Under the pieces are notes generated by a model. It saw only the letters and a list, made by a program, of their open reading frames with translations. It was not told the DNA's origin and searched no databases. Made by a program: the position numbers and the translations under genes. A DNA stretch of 64,000 bases from Lactuca virosa (lineage: Eukaryota; Streptophyta; Magnoliopsida; Asterales; Asteraceae): contig CAKMRJ010005634.1 of NCBI GenBank assembly GCA_928212115.1, positions 125,726,699 through 125,790,698 of the forward strand. Reading direction: 5' to 3'. Numbering within the stretch: position 1 is the first letter of the stretch; each line of letters starts with the position of its first letter. Positions 36,129-46,611 of this stretch are shown here, piece after piece.

Positions 36129-36750
36129 TGTGAGTACAAGATTCAATTCGCAAGGACAATGTTTGAAAACTCAAACCTTGAGTTAATATTTAAGATCAAT
36201 GTCTGCTCTTAATTAGTGGTTCCAGTCGAGTCTGGTAATACCAGTCAAGATATGAATGAAATATCTAACAAAGTACTCAATATTAAATGAAGTAAACTAG
36301 GAGTATAATCATTGTAACATTTGATGAACAAGAAGAATGTTATGAAAGATCTTGACTTGAAAGAAAAGGGAAAGAGAAATAAAGATAATTTTTTGCTATC
36401 TTTGGAGTAACAATTCACATATTTCTTGTCCTTCAAAACACTCCTTAAATAGACTAAGGAGGTACATCGTACAAACTTTGGAAACATTCCTGGGACTGGT
36501 TAATAAATAGCTACTGACAACTGATTATCTAAAAGATAAAAAAAGATAAGTCCTATAAAATGTTACATCACAAATAAGACAAGAAACAATAAATGTTCAA
36601 ACATGCAGCTAATCTCAGATCTTTACTGCGTTTCGGAATGATCTCTATCTCGTACTCCATCTTTATTTTGGATTTCACCAATCTCGGAAACTGCTGACTT
36701 CGGATCTTCGTTCTTGTGATTGCTAGAGGTTCACTTTTCATGTTTCAACA
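36129..36750 (-). mobile_element. 5' LTR of copia H
   Basis: On the plus strand it begins TGTGAGTACAAG and ends TTTCAACA, i.e. TGTTGAAACATG...CTCACA in the minus direction; 622 bp. The right flank is CAATC (36751-36755), inside gypsy K protease. The partner LTR is lost with the truncated left end of H. Confidence 0.78.
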
Positions 36751-37227
36751 CAATCGACTTGGTTCCCATTCCTTTGTGCGGGAACAAGGTTATAGTGGGG
36801 ATGGGCTGGATGAGACCCAATGGGGCGGTGATTGATTATGAGTGTTAGATGGTGTGTATTCAGAAGTTGGTGGTCCATGGAGAGGGCGCTCAACGCTTGT
36901 CGGTCTTATGCTCAACCGCTAGGTCCAGCCGCTATCTTCATCAGGGTTGTTCTGGTTTCATCGTTTATGTTATGGATACTTGGGAGAAGGTTAAGGCGTC
37001 CGGTTGAGGATGTGCCGATTGTGCGGGAGTACCCGGTTGTGTTTCCGGAGGATTTACTTGGAGTGCCTCCGGAGAGGCAGGTGGAGTTCCGGATTGACTT
37101 GGTTCCTGGTGCGACTCCGATAACCAAGGCACCATATCGGTTAGCTCTACCAGAGATGCAGGAGTTGTCTACACAGCTGCAGGAGCTGTTAGACAAGGGC
37201 TTCATTCGACTGTGTAGCTCACCTTAG
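36751..37227 (+). pseudogene. Protease end and RT linker of element K
   Basis: It reads IDLVPIPLCGNKVIVGMGWM then PNGAVIDYEC and a stop, followed by LVVHGEGAQRLSV and, in a second frame, VEDVPIVREYPVVFPEDLLG, VPPERQVEFRIDLVPGATPI and QELLDKGFIR. The aspartic-protease active site and everything upstream are missing because copia H cuts in at 36750. Confidence 0.82.
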
Positions 37228-37245
37228 GGTGCGTCGACCCTGTTT

Positions 37246-37914
37246 GTGAAGAAGAAGGATGGGTCGCAATGGATGTGTATTGACTATCGGGAGATGAATA
37301 AGCTAACGATGAATAACTGTTATCCACTCCCGAGGATTGATGATTTGTTTGACCAACTTTATGGTGCATCTTGGTTTTCCAAGATTGATCTTCGTGCGGG
37401 TTATAATCAGATGAGGTTCATAGAGGATGATGTGCAGAAGACGGCCTTCCAGACTCGTTATGGTCATTATGAGTACATGGTCATACCCTTCAGGCTTACC
37501 AATCCAGTTGTGTTCATGGACCTCATGAACCGCATGTGTCGACCGATGTTGGATCGGTATGTGATTGTATTCATTGATGAAATCTTAGTCTATTCCAAGA
37601 CCCGAGACCTACATAATCGGCACTTGAGGGAGGTGTTGGAGACCTTTAGGAAGGAGAGACTATATGCGAAGTTCTCCAAGTGTGAGTTCTGGTTGCTCGA
37701 GGTGCGGTTTCTGGGGTACCTTGTCAACCAGAATGGTATTCTGGTCGATCCAGCCAAGGTCGAGGTACTGATGAGGTGGGAGGTTCCGAGGTCTCAATCT
37801 AAGATTCGGAGTTTCCTTGGGTTGGCAGGTTATTACCGAAGATTCATTCAAGATTTCTCCAAGATAGCGGTTCCTCTGACTCGAGTAACGAAGAAGACTG
37901 CCACTTTTTGCTAG
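37246..37914 (+). pseudogene. pol: Reverse transcriptase of element K
   Basis: A 222-codon frame: KKKDGSQWMCIDYREMNKLT, ASWFSKIDLRAGYNQMRFIE, FMDLMNRMCRPMLDRYVIVF, then FIDEILVYSKT, then FWLLEVRFLGYLVNQNGILV and FLGLAGYYRRFIQDFSKIAV. The catalytic FIDD is FIDE (second Asp to Glu), expected to cripple polymerisation. A TAG at 37912-37914 ends the frame where WGPEQQ would follow. Confidence 0.9.
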
Positions 37915-38499
37915 GGGCCTGAGCAGCAGACAATGTTTGAGACCCTGAGACAGAGATTGTACGTGGCACCGATTCTGACCCTGTTGGAGGGTTTTGAGGA
38001 TTCTGTGGTTTATTGTGATGCGTCTATCATGGGATTGAGTGCGGTTTTGATGCATAGGGGTCGCGTTATTGCTTAAGCTTCATGGCAGCTGAAGCCTCAT
38101 GAGGCGAATAATCCGACGCATGATCTGGAGCTGGGGGCATTGGTTTTCGCTCTCAAGATTTGGCGACATTACCTCTATGGGGTCCGCTGTACTATTTACA
38201 CATATCAAAAGAGCCTGAGGTACTTGATGGATCAGCTGAATCTGAATATGAGGCAACGTCGGTGGTTGGAAGTGGTGAAGGACTATGATTGTGAGATCCT
38301 TTACCATCCGAGGAAGGCCAATATGGTGGCCTATTCTCTCAGCCTCAAGGCGGTCGCGGCTCCAATCAGGGATATCTGTATGAGGATGACAGTGATTACT
38401 CCACTCTTGGAGCAGATACGAGAGGCTCAAGTCAAGGCTATGAAGGAAGAGCACTGCAAGAGTGAGCGCACAGTGGGTCAGGTGGATTCCTTCGATTAT
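37915..38499 (+). pseudogene. RNase H of element K
   Basis: Frames encode FETLRQRLYVAPILTLLEGF, VVYCDASIMGLSAVLMHRGR, stop, LKPHEANNPTHDLELGALVF, then YTYQKSLRYLMDQLNLNMRQ and VKDYDCEILYHPRKANMVAY. The active-site acids of CDAS and DLELGA are present, but the usual NVVADALSR has become NMVAYSLS, losing the last Asp. Confidence 0.85.
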
Positions 38500-39148
38500 G
38501 ACAGTCGGAGTTTATTAACTCTCCATCGGAGAGTGTGGGTTCCTTATTGGGGATATACGCGTCAAGTTCTGATGGAGGAGGCGCACAAATCGAGATTCTC
38601 CATTCATCTCGGGCCGAAGAAGATGTATAGAGATCTTCATCCTGATTATTGGTGGCCCTGAATAAAGCGGGACGTTTCTTGGTATGTAGAGAGTTGCTTG
38701 ACTTGCAGGAAAGTCAAGGACGAACATCAGCGGCCTCACAGAAAGATGCAGCTGTTAGACATTCCTGTTTGGAAATGGGAAGAGATTACCATGGATTTCA
38801 TTACAAAGTTTCCTCAGACAGCATGCGAAGTGGATTTGATTTGGGTTGTCGTGGATCGATTGACCAAGAGCGCAGTTTATCCCGATGTAGGAGAGTATCT
38901 CTACGGAGAAGTTGGCTGAAATTTATATAAGGGAGATTATGGCGCAGCATGGGGTGCCAGTTTTGGTGGTTTCAGACAGGGATGTCAAGTTCACTTCCAG
39001 GCTTTGGAAGAGGTTTCACGAGGAGTTGGGTACTCATCTGCAGTTTAGCATGGCCTTTCACCCGCAGACGGATGGTCAGAGCGAGCGGACCATCCAGACA
39101 TTGGAGGATATGTTGCGGGCGTGTGTTCTGGACTTTGACGGTAGCTAG
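38500..39148 (+). pseudogene. Integrase zinc finger and catalytic core of element K
   Basis: HRRVWVPYWGYTRQVLMEEA, HKSRFSIHLGPKKMYRDLHP and SCLTCRKVKDEHQ form the HHCC domain, with a Trp-to-stop change at about 38659. The core follows: EEITMDFITKFPQ (first Asp), VSDRDVKFTSRLWKRFHEEL (second Asp), MAFHPQTDGQSERTIQTLED (Glu). A frameshift lies near 38900 between first and second catalytic Asp. The core ends at a stop at about 39149. Confidence 0.88.
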
Positions 39149-39847
39149 GATACGTATCTTCCATTAGCGGAATTTTCGTATAACAATAGCTACCAAGCCA
39201 GCATTGATCGACCTCCTTTTGAGATGCTCTACGAGAGGAAATGAAGGACCCCGATATTCTAGGGCAAGGTCGGTCAACGAGTCATAAGGAGTACCAAAGT
39301 GGTGCTCAAGACCACCGAGTTGATTCAGCAGGTTCGGAGTAGACTCTAGACAACTTACAATCGGCAGAAGAGTTATACCGACAAGCGCCGATCAAACCTG
39401 GAGTTTCAGGTTGGCGATATGGTTCTCCTTAAGGTGTAACCTTGGAAAGGTGTCATCTGATTCAGGAGGCGGGTCAAGCTAGGCCCCAGGTATATCGGTC
39501 CTTTCAAGGTTATAGCCCGGGTGGGTAGGGTAGCGTATATGTTGGATCTTCCGTAGGAACTCAGTCAGATTCACAGCACTTTTAACGTCTCTCGGGAGTT
39601 TTTGGCTGATGATTCCATAATGGTTCCATTGGACGATATTCAAGTGGACGACCGCCTGAACTACATTAAGAGACCGGTAGCGATCCTCGACAGGAAGATG
39701 AAGACCTTGAGGAACAAGGTTGTTGAGTTGGTAAAGGTCCAGTGGCAGCACCGCAAGGGTTCAGAATGGACATGGGAGTCAGAGGACGAGTTGAGAGAGC
39801 ATTACCCAGAGTTATTCCCGGTAGCGGACTTCGGGGACGAAGTCTGA
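39149..39847 (+). pseudogene. Integrase C-terminus and chromodomain of element K
   Basis: After broken frames with YLPLAEFSYNNSYQASIDRP-like text, the final frame (39602-39847) has MVPLDDIQVDDRLNYIKRPV, ILDRKMKTLRNKVVELVKVQ and SEWTWESEDELREHYPELFP, a chromodomain, then a stop at 39845-39847. Comparison with element C (16111-16440) shows the same order. The chromodomain places K among chromoviruses. Confidence 0.85.
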
Positions 39848-39850
39848 TTC

Positions 39851-39863
39851 AAGTGGGGGAGAA
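39851..39863 (+). promoter_or_regulatory. Polypurine tract of element K
   Basis: AAGTGGGGGAGAA lies just before the 3' LTR start TGTAGCGTCC (39865). It primes plus-strand DNA synthesis in LTR elements. The equivalent on element C is one base different in length. Confidence 0.75.
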
Positions 39864-40053
39864 TTGTAGCGTCCGAGTCACCAAGTATAAAATTAATCTG
39901 TTATTTAATTTAATTCCATTTTAAAGGTGGTAAAGGATTCGTGATTACGTTGGGCATACATTAGATATGCACAGCGTACTACACGTCATCGGGGTGATCC
40001 CGACGTACGTTGTTCGTACCCATGCATACATTGGGCGTACTTGGTCCAGGAGC

Positions 40054-40097
40054 AAACCCTAATTTTTAGGGTTTGCACCCTATTTAAGGTCCTTAAG
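40054..40097 (+). promoter_or_regulatory. LTR core promoter of element K
   Basis: AACCCTAATTTTTAGGGTTT is an imperfect palindrome followed within 10 bases by CTATTTAAGG, a TATA-like box. The same arrangement is seen in the 7238-9354 LTR (7711-7755) and, on the minus strand, in the LTRs of A, C and the 11115-13809 solo LTR. A related piece is at 59197-59240. Confidence 0.55.
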
Positions 40098-41236
40098 TTC
40101 TTCAAGTGCATCATCCTTTCAGCCTTCATTGCCTTTTAGTGCTAATCTCGAAACCCTAACCACCTTGAATGCATTTTTGAGCTTACATTGAGTGTTTGGG
40201 TGCTCTTTGGTGGTTTTGAAGAAGAATGAAGTTTAAGAACAAGCAAAGGAAAAGAAGGAGCTTGTAGATCCAGGTTTGTGCATCATTTCTAGCCTATTGA
40301 AGGTATAAAGTCTGAAACTTGTTCATTCTAAGCTTAGATCTAGATTTATGGAAGATTTTAGCATCTTTTGGTCCCATAACTTGGTCTTTTGGAGTATAGG
40401 CTACTCGAGGACATTTGAGCCGACCTTTTGGACTCTTAGGAGTGCATGGATTCATAAATATTGTATATTAGAGGTTAAGACTCAATCATGCATGTGTTAG
40501 TGACCACCAAAGAGAGTTATAAAGCCTAATTTGTGGTTTTGAGTCCCATTAAGGCATGCAAGTGCATAAAAAGTTTGCAACTTTATGGCTTAAGACACTG
40601 TTATAAGCTTGGATCTAAGCTTTAAATGTTAGGGCTGAATGGATTAAGTCGGGGGTGAAAATTTGGCTGACTAGCCCGTATGTCGGACGTACAGTGGAGT
40701 ACGTTGAGCGTACCAGGCCAGTGCCCCGATTCCGGATCGTCATCAGCGTATGTTGGGCGTACGAGCCATGTACGTCGCGCGTACGTAGTCTGTGGACTTA
40801 GATGATTTTTGGGCTTGAGTGTTGTTGGGCTTTTGACTTGGTTAGGTTTCAGCCTCAAGCCCACCTATTGTAACAGGGCATTTGTGGGCTTTAGGCCATG
40901 TTGAGTACTCTTGGGCCATATTGGGCCTTAAATTCCTTGTAGTTGGGTTTGGATGCCTTCTTCGACTTGTATTTATTTGGGCCTTGGTAGGAGGAAGGCC
41001 AAATGAGGCAAGGGTGAAGAAACCCTTTTTTCCTTAAAGTTAAGAATGAGGGTTTGGACTTTCGGGTTAGAATATTAGCCTAATTTCTAATTAGGGTTTT
41101 ATACGTATGCCTTAGGGAGAAGATTTCATGAGTCATCCGATAAGTGTGATTTGATACCTTCAGTCGGAGGTGAGTTTCCTTCACTATATCCGTGGGTGGA
41201 AGGTACCAATGTCGGCCCACTAGTTTATGTTGTAGT

Positions 41237-42091
41237 TGATGGGTTTTAGGTACAACAAGCAAACTAGAAAACAATTCCTAAGTTCACATACAACCTACTT
41301 TGGATCTATGTTTTAACTATTGAACATACAACTTTGAATTGCAATACAAGAACCCTAGAGGAGAGAGGCTATTATCGAAAATAGTAAACTAGGGTTTAGG
41401 GTTTACATACCTTTCAATTGTTATAGCAAACAATTGATATTCCCTTGATCTTGATCTTGATCTTCTTGGAAGCTTTAGCACCACAAGTGTAATGCCTCTA
41501 ATGGAGTCACACCCAAACTAGCAAGAGGGAAAGTAGAAGAGAGAGAGAGGAGAGGGAGTATGCAATTTCGGCCAGGGTATTCTTCCAAAGAATCAGTACC
41601 CAAAATGTGAGCCAGGAGGCTCCTTAAATAGTTGAGGGAACTAGGGTTTAGGGAAAACCCTAGTTATCCTTTGCTTAGGGCCTAAGCAAGACCCAAGGCC
41701 TTATCTTGGAGCCCTTGGAAGAATTCTCTAGGGTTTCCCCTAGGGTTTTCGTCCACCCCCTTCCAAGGGGGTTCTGGAACCTTCCACTCAACTATTAGTT
41801 AATTGCAAACTAGTCCCTACACTTTATAATTAATTCTTTTAACCCCAAAATTAATTCTGATTAATTTCTGGCTAACAATTAATTAAACATAATGATTTCT
41901 AATTAATATATTAATCCATTAACATATTAATAAATCATTTATATTAATTTATTAATCTTATAAATTAATATCTCTCCTTTCATAATTTCCTTGTCCTAGT
42001 TGCTAGGTTGAGGGCAACCCAAAAGGACTGTGCTGCTATCAATTCAAGTACATACCAATTATAGTTATGGGCTTAGACACCTAATCCAACA
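41237..42091 (-). mobile_element. 3' LTR of copia M
   Basis: 855 bp. On the minus strand it starts TGTTGGATTAGGTGTC and ends CCTAAAACCCATCA. A GA-rich stretch (41536-41560) and CTTCC-rich sequence lie within. Adjacent on its right is the minus-strand polypurine tract CCAAGTGGGAGAC (42092-42104). Confidence 0.92.
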
Positions 42092-42104
42092 GTCTCCCAC
42101 TTGG

Positions 42105-42956
42105 ATAAGTCTGTAACTATAATTGCTAGTATGCCTTCTAAATTTGACCAGCAAATTGTAGCTTCCAAAAGTTGCTGCCGAACTCTGACCCAGTCAGTTA
42201 CGTGTCCTAAGATAAGTGATCATATAACCCTTCGTTCTGCTTGATATCCCCAGACAAAAGACATGGAATGTAATCAATCTGTTTGTCCAGAATCTATGTT
42301 TCCCGATTCCTGATTTGTGATGATGTAGGACTTCTAATCGAACACATCAATTTAGTCCTGGCTGGGCCCAGCACATAAGTCAACACCAAATCATCGAGGG
42401 GCCCACAGATATCGCTTTTCCTGTTAGGGCAAAAGGAACGAATAAACGTTGACTCATATGCTTGTATCTTTTACTCATCAAATTATGCATGACAATACGT
42501 TTTATAACACCAAGTTACTGATGCGTTTTCGTATCACCAATGCACACCGACTTGTAAATTACAACTCATATATCTTCGTTTCAAGATTATAAGATATTAT
42601 CGTCTCAGTATTACTCGTGATGAATTCCATGAAGTAATACTCTGAGCGTGGGTTTATCCAATACTCAAATCTCAATTTCTGAGTACTCATGAACATTGCA
42701 GCAATTCTATTGCCATGTCTATCCTTAGACAATCTGCAATCCAATTCATGACAGTCTTAATTCACTACTTACTTCCAAGAGTACGAGCGACTGTGGAGTT
42801 TGAATAATCTCATTATTCAGGAAGTAAAACATGCAAAAATGAAACACAATAATAAACAATTGACAAAAGGTAGTAGCCAAACTTATAAATAATACTTTAT
42901 TATTTAATCACCAAAAGTCAATTACATTTACTTTGTTACAAGTTTCAAAAACTAAT
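42105..42956 (-). other. Long 3' untranslated interior of copia M
   Basis: About 850 bp between the RNase H stop and the polypurine tract. I see no frame longer than about 60 codons and no env-like or other motif. Its preservation in a young element suggests it is a normal untranslated part of the family. Confidence 0.6.
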
Positions 42957-43994
42957 CTAACTACTAAAACTAATATCATCTTTCAGTCCTATGCTCCGAG
43001 CATGCTGAATATGCTTAGCCCTACTCAGACCCTTTGTGAGAGGATCTGCTGGGTTATCTTCAGATGACACCCTCTTTACTATAAGATGGCCTTCTTCTAC
43101 TCTATGTCTGATGAAATGGTACTTTCTGTCGATATGTCTGGTCTTACCATGATCTCTCGGTTCCTTTGTCAAGGCAACCGCTCCTTCATTATCGCAGAAC
43201 AGTTCCATAGGCTCCTGGATGGTTGGAACAACTCCGAGATCCCCGATGAAGTTCCTCAACCAAGCTGCTTCTTTCGACGCTTCACTTGCTGCTATGTACT
43301 CTGATTCACAAGTAGAATCAGCCACCGTATTTTGCTTGGAACTCTTCCAAGTAACTGCTCCTCCATTCAGTAAAAACACCCAGCCCGACTGAGAACGGAA
43401 GTTATCTCTATCCGTCTGAAAGCTGGCATCACTGTAACCATCTACTCTCAAAGTATCACTGCCACCAAGCACAAGGACCCAGTCCTTTGTCCTTCGCAAA
43501 TACTTGAGTATATTCTTAACTGCTATCCAATGAGCTCTACCTGGGTTTCCCTGATAGCGACTGACCATGCTCAAAGCAAATGCCACATCAGGGCGAGTAC
43601 ATGTCATAGCGTACATGATCGATCCGACAGCGGAAGCATAAGGTACACGACTCATGTCATCTATTTCAACATCTGTACTCGGGCATTGAGTCTTACTCAA
43701 TTTGGTATTGCTCTGGATAGGTAGCTCTCCCTTCTTGGAATTTTCCATACTAAACCTCTTTAGTACCTTATCCAAGTATGTGCTCTGACTAAGTCCAATT
43801 AGTCTCTTCTTTCTATCTCTCAATATTCTAATCCCAAGAATATAGGCAGCTTCTCCAAGGTCTTTCATGGCAAAACACTTTCCAAGCCAAGACTTAACTT
43901 CTTTCAAGGTTGGAACGTCGTTACCAATGAGTAATATGTCATCGACATACAACACCAGAAAAGTTACTATACTCCCACTAGCTTTGATATACAC
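42957..43994 (-). CDS. RT C-terminal part and RNase H of copia M
   Basis: A 345-codon frame. It begins with the end of the RT fingers-palm, IKASGSIVTFLVLYVDDILL, with the intact catalytic YVDD; then KDLGEAAYILGIRILRDRKK and GLSQSTYLDKVLKRFSMENS of the thumb. RNase H follows: VDGYSDASFQTDRDNFRSQS, WKSSKQNTVADSTCESEYIA, ELFCDNEGAVALTKEPRDHG, KTRHIDRKYHFIRHRVEEGH and NPADPLTKGL. Catalytic Asp and Glu residues (DAS, ESEY, CDN, NPAD) are all present. The frame is cut from the upstream part by a one-base loss in a T run near 43990. RNA degradation and DNA synthesis are the family roles. Confidence 0.93.
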   Translation of the reverse strand: MYIKASGSIVTFLVLYVDDILLIGNDVPTLKEVKSWLGKCFAMKDLGEAAYILGIRILRDRKKRLIGLSQSTYLDKVLKRFSMENSKKGELPIQSNTKLSKTQCPSTDVEIDDMSRVPYASAVGSIMYAMTCTRPDVAFALSMVSRYQGNPGRAHWIAVKNILKYLRRTKDWVLVLGGSDTLRVDGYSDASFQTDRDNFRSQSGWVFLLNGGAVTWKSSKQNTVADSTCESEYIAASEASKEAAWLRNFIGDLGVVPTIQEPMELFCDNEGAVALTKEPRDHGKTRHIDRKYHFIRHRVEEGHLIVKRVSSEDNPADPLTKGLSRAKHIQHARSIGLKDDISFSS

Positions 43995-44076
43995 ACAAAC
44001 TCATCTTCACTTCTAGAGAAACCAAACTCTTTGACTTTCTCATGGAAGCAAAGATTCCAACTGCGAGATGCTTGTT

Positions 44077-46611
44077 TCAATCCATAAATGGATTTCTCAA
44101 GCTTGCACACTCTATTGGGAACTTTGCATCAACAAAACCCTCTGGCTGACTCATGTAAACATCTTCAGCCAACTTCCCATTAAGGAAAGCAGTTTTGACA
44201 TCCATCTGCCAGATTTCATAATCATGAAAGGCAGCTATGGCGAGCAATATCCTAATAGATTTAATCTTAGCCACTGGCGAGAAGGTCTCATCATAGTCAA
44301 CCCCTGGGGTTTGAGTGAAACCTTTTGCAACCAGTCGAGCCTTGAATGTGTGCACATTTCCATCCATGTCTGTCTTCTTCTTGAAGATCCATTTGCACCC
44401 AACTGTCTTACGACCTGGTGCACTATCAACCAAATTCCAAACTTGGTTGTCATACATGGACTTAATCTCGCTGTCCATTGCCTCTTTCCACTTGGAAGCC
44501 TCTGGGCCTGCCATTGCTTCCTTATAAGTGACTGGTTCATCTAAGTTTACCAGTGTTCTGTCACTTATGAATGTGTCACCATCTGAAGTAATATGAAAAC
44601 CATACAACTCAGGTGGCACACTCACCCTAGTGGATCTTCTAAGAGGTAATGAGTTATCAATTGGTTCAACAGGAACTGTTTCCTCTGGTTGAGTGCTAGT
44701 GTCATCTAAGGTTCCTTCATTGGCTGACTCTTGAATTTCTTCAAGGTCAATAGTGCTCCCACTGTCCTCTTTGAATATGAGCTCTCTTTCAAGAAAGACT
44801 CCTCTTCGTGCTACAAAGACCACGTTCTCACTAGGCCTGTAGAACAAATATCCAAAAGACTGCTTTGGGTAACCAATGAAAACACATTTCTCACTTCTAG
44901 CTGCTAGCTTGTCGTGAGTCTCTCGTCTTACGAAAGCTTCACAACCCCAGACTTTAATATGTGCTAACGAGGGAACTTTCCCTGTCCACATTTCGTGAGG
45001 TGTTTTGGCAACCTTCTTTGTAGGGACAAGATTGAGGATGTGGGCGGCTGTCTCTAAGGCATACCCCCAGAAGTGAATAGGAAGCGAAGCCCGACTCATC
45101 ATAGAACGAACCATGTCTAACAAGGTTCGATTGCGCCTCTCAGCTACACCATTTAACTGTGGTGTCCTAGGAGGAGTCAATTGTGAGACTATCCCACATT
45201 CTTTCAGATAGTCGTTAAACTCGATACTAAGATACTCCCCGCCTCTATCGGATCTAAGTATCTTTATCTTTCTGCCCAATTGATTTTCGACTTCATGCTT
45301 AAACTCTTTGAACTTTTCAAAAGTTTCTGACTTATGCTTGATCAAGTAGATATATCCATATCTGCTATAATCGTCAGTGAAAGTCACATAGAATCGATTA
45401 GCATCTCTTGTAGTTGATCTGAAGGGCCCACACACATCTGTGTGTATGAGATCCAACAGACCTTCACCTCTTTCACAAGACCCTGTGAATGGTGATTTTG
45501 TCATCTTTCCCAAAAGACAAGATTCACACATATCATCTGACTTTAGGTCAAATGATTCCAACACTCCATCCTTTTGGAGTTGGGCTATGCGTTTCTTGTT
45601 AATGTGTCCAAGACGACAATGCCACAAACATGCCTTGTCTACACTATTAGACAAGTCAATATTAAGTACACTATTTCCTAAGCTATCAACACAAGTCACT
45701 GTTTCATACACACCATTACAAGGCAAAGCTTCAAACATAAAAACACCATTCTTATAAACAGAAATTGAACCATTCAAATCATTAAAAGAATATGTAAAAC
45801 CTTGTCTGAACAATGCATGAAATGAAATAATGTTTCTCGTCATCTCAGACGAATAGCAACAATTTATTAAATCTAATCTAACATCATTACTAAGCAGAAG
45901 CTGATAAACTCCGATCTTGGTTACTGGTGAAGACTTTCTGTTTCCCATGATCAGGTTTATCCTTCCTCGCTCTATCTCCTCACTTTCCTTTAGACCCTGC
46001 AAATCAGAACAGATATGAAAACCACATCCTGTATCAAGGACCCATGAACGAGAAGATAATGAGTTATTAGCAGAAATAGTGTAAATACCTGCCGAAGATG
46101 GCTTCACTTTGCCATCCTTGATATCTTGCAGATATTGTGGGCAAGATCTCTTCCAATGCCCCTTTTGGTTGCAGTAAAAGCAAACTGCCTCTTTTGGATC
46201 AGAAACATGGGGAGTGGAACCATTGGGCTTAGCCTTTGGGCCATTATTAGATGACCCAGCCTGAGCCTTGCTCTTCCAGTTTTGTTTGGGAGGACCTTTC
46301 CTCTTTTTCCCCTTTCCCTGTCCAATAGCCAAAACAGGGGCACTCGTAGGTGTGGAGGGTATACTTTTACCCTTCATCCCTGCCTCAGCTGTCTGCAACA
46401 AGTTGTGCAATTGGGCCAAGGTCTGCTCAGTATTGTTCAAATGGTAAGTTAGAATAAACTGACCATAACATTCAGGAAGTGAGTTCAAGACCATGTCAAT
46501 GGCCAATTCCTCATCAAAGTGAATATTGAGCTTGACCAAACGCTCTATGTAGCGTTGCATTCTTTGCACATGTGACACAACCGACTCCCCATCTTTCATT
46601 TTGCAAGCCAT
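44077..46611 (-). CDS. pol: Gag C-terminus, protease, integrase and RT start of copia M
   Basis: An 844-codon frame. In order: gag UBN2 end (HVQRMQRYIERLVKLNIHFD); zinc knuckle CFYCNQKGHWKRSC (about residue 143); protease RSWVLDTGCGFHICSDLQGL with intact DTG (about 190); GAG-pre-integrase CLWHCRLGHINKKRIAQLQK (about 330); integrase with LLDLIHTDVCGPF, TFTDDYSRYGYIY, LRSDRGGEYLS and a final Glu in NGVAERRNRTLLDMV; an acidic linker; then RT from KWKEAMDSEIKSMYDNQVWN to QMDVKTAFLNGKLAEDVYMS. After PEGFVDAKFP it runs into a wrong frame from a one-base loss in a C run near 44117. A frame break near 46620 separates it from the gag start. Confidence 0.95.
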   Translation of the reverse strand: MACKMKDGESVVSHVQRMQRYIERLVKLNIHFDEELAIDMVLNSLPECYGQFILTYHLNNTEQTLAQLHNLLQTAEAGMKGKSIPSTPTSAPVLAIGQGKGKKRKGPPKQNWKSKAQAGSSNNGPKAKPNGSTPHVSDPKEAVCFYCNQKGHWKRSCPQYLQDIKDGKVKPSSAGIYTISANNSLSSRSWVLDTGCGFHICSDLQGLKESEEIERGRINLIMGNRKSSPVTKIGVYQLLLSNDVRLDLINCCYSSEMTRNIISFHALFRQGFTYSFNDLNGSISVYKNGVFMFEALPCNGVYETVTCVDSLGNSVLNIDLSNSVDKACLWHCRLGHINKKRIAQLQKDGVLESFDLKSDDMCESCLLGKMTKSPFTGSCERGEGLLDLIHTDVCGPFRSTTRDANRFYVTFTDDYSRYGYIYLIKHKSETFEKFKEFKHEVENQLGRKIKILRSDRGGEYLSIEFNDYLKECGIVSQLTPPRTPQLNGVAERRNRTLLDMVRSMMSRASLPIHFWGYALETAAHILNLVPTKKVAKTPHEMWTGKVPSLAHIKVWGCEAFVRRETHDKLAARSEKCVFIGYPKQSFGYLFYRPSENVVFVARRGVFLERELIFKEDSGSTIDLEEIQESANEGTLDDTSTQPEETVPVEPIDNSLPLRRSTRVSVPPELYGFHITSDGDTFISDRTLVNLDEPVTYKEAMAGPEASKWKEAMDSEIKSMYDNQVWNLVDSAPGRKTVGCKWIFKKKTDMDGNVHTFKARLVAKGFTQTPGVDYDETFSPVAKIKSIRILLAIAAFHDYEIWQMDVKTAFLNGKLAEDVYMSQPEGFVDAKFPIECASLRNPFMD

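Larger units (their letters stand above)
22813..36750 (-). mobile_element. Ty1/copia element H with nested insertions
   Basis: Reading leftwards: 5' LTR 36750-36129, primer-binding site, gag from 35982, zinc knuckle near 34850, protease, GAG-pre-integrase, integrase and RT down to 22813, where it is truncated within RT. Integrase before RT is the copia order. Element I (23258-30279) and solo LTR J (31793-32544) are inserted inside. The 3' half of RT, RNase H and 3' LTR are deleted. Many stops make it a dead, older copy. Confidence 0.88.

Noticed and set aside
42559..42744. 61-codon minus frame between RNase H and the polypurine tract of copia M
   Set aside because: Too short, no env-like or other motif; treated as untranslated interior.
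44068..44544. 158-codon plus frame opposite copia M RT
   Set aside because: Antisense shadow of a conserved copia coding region.
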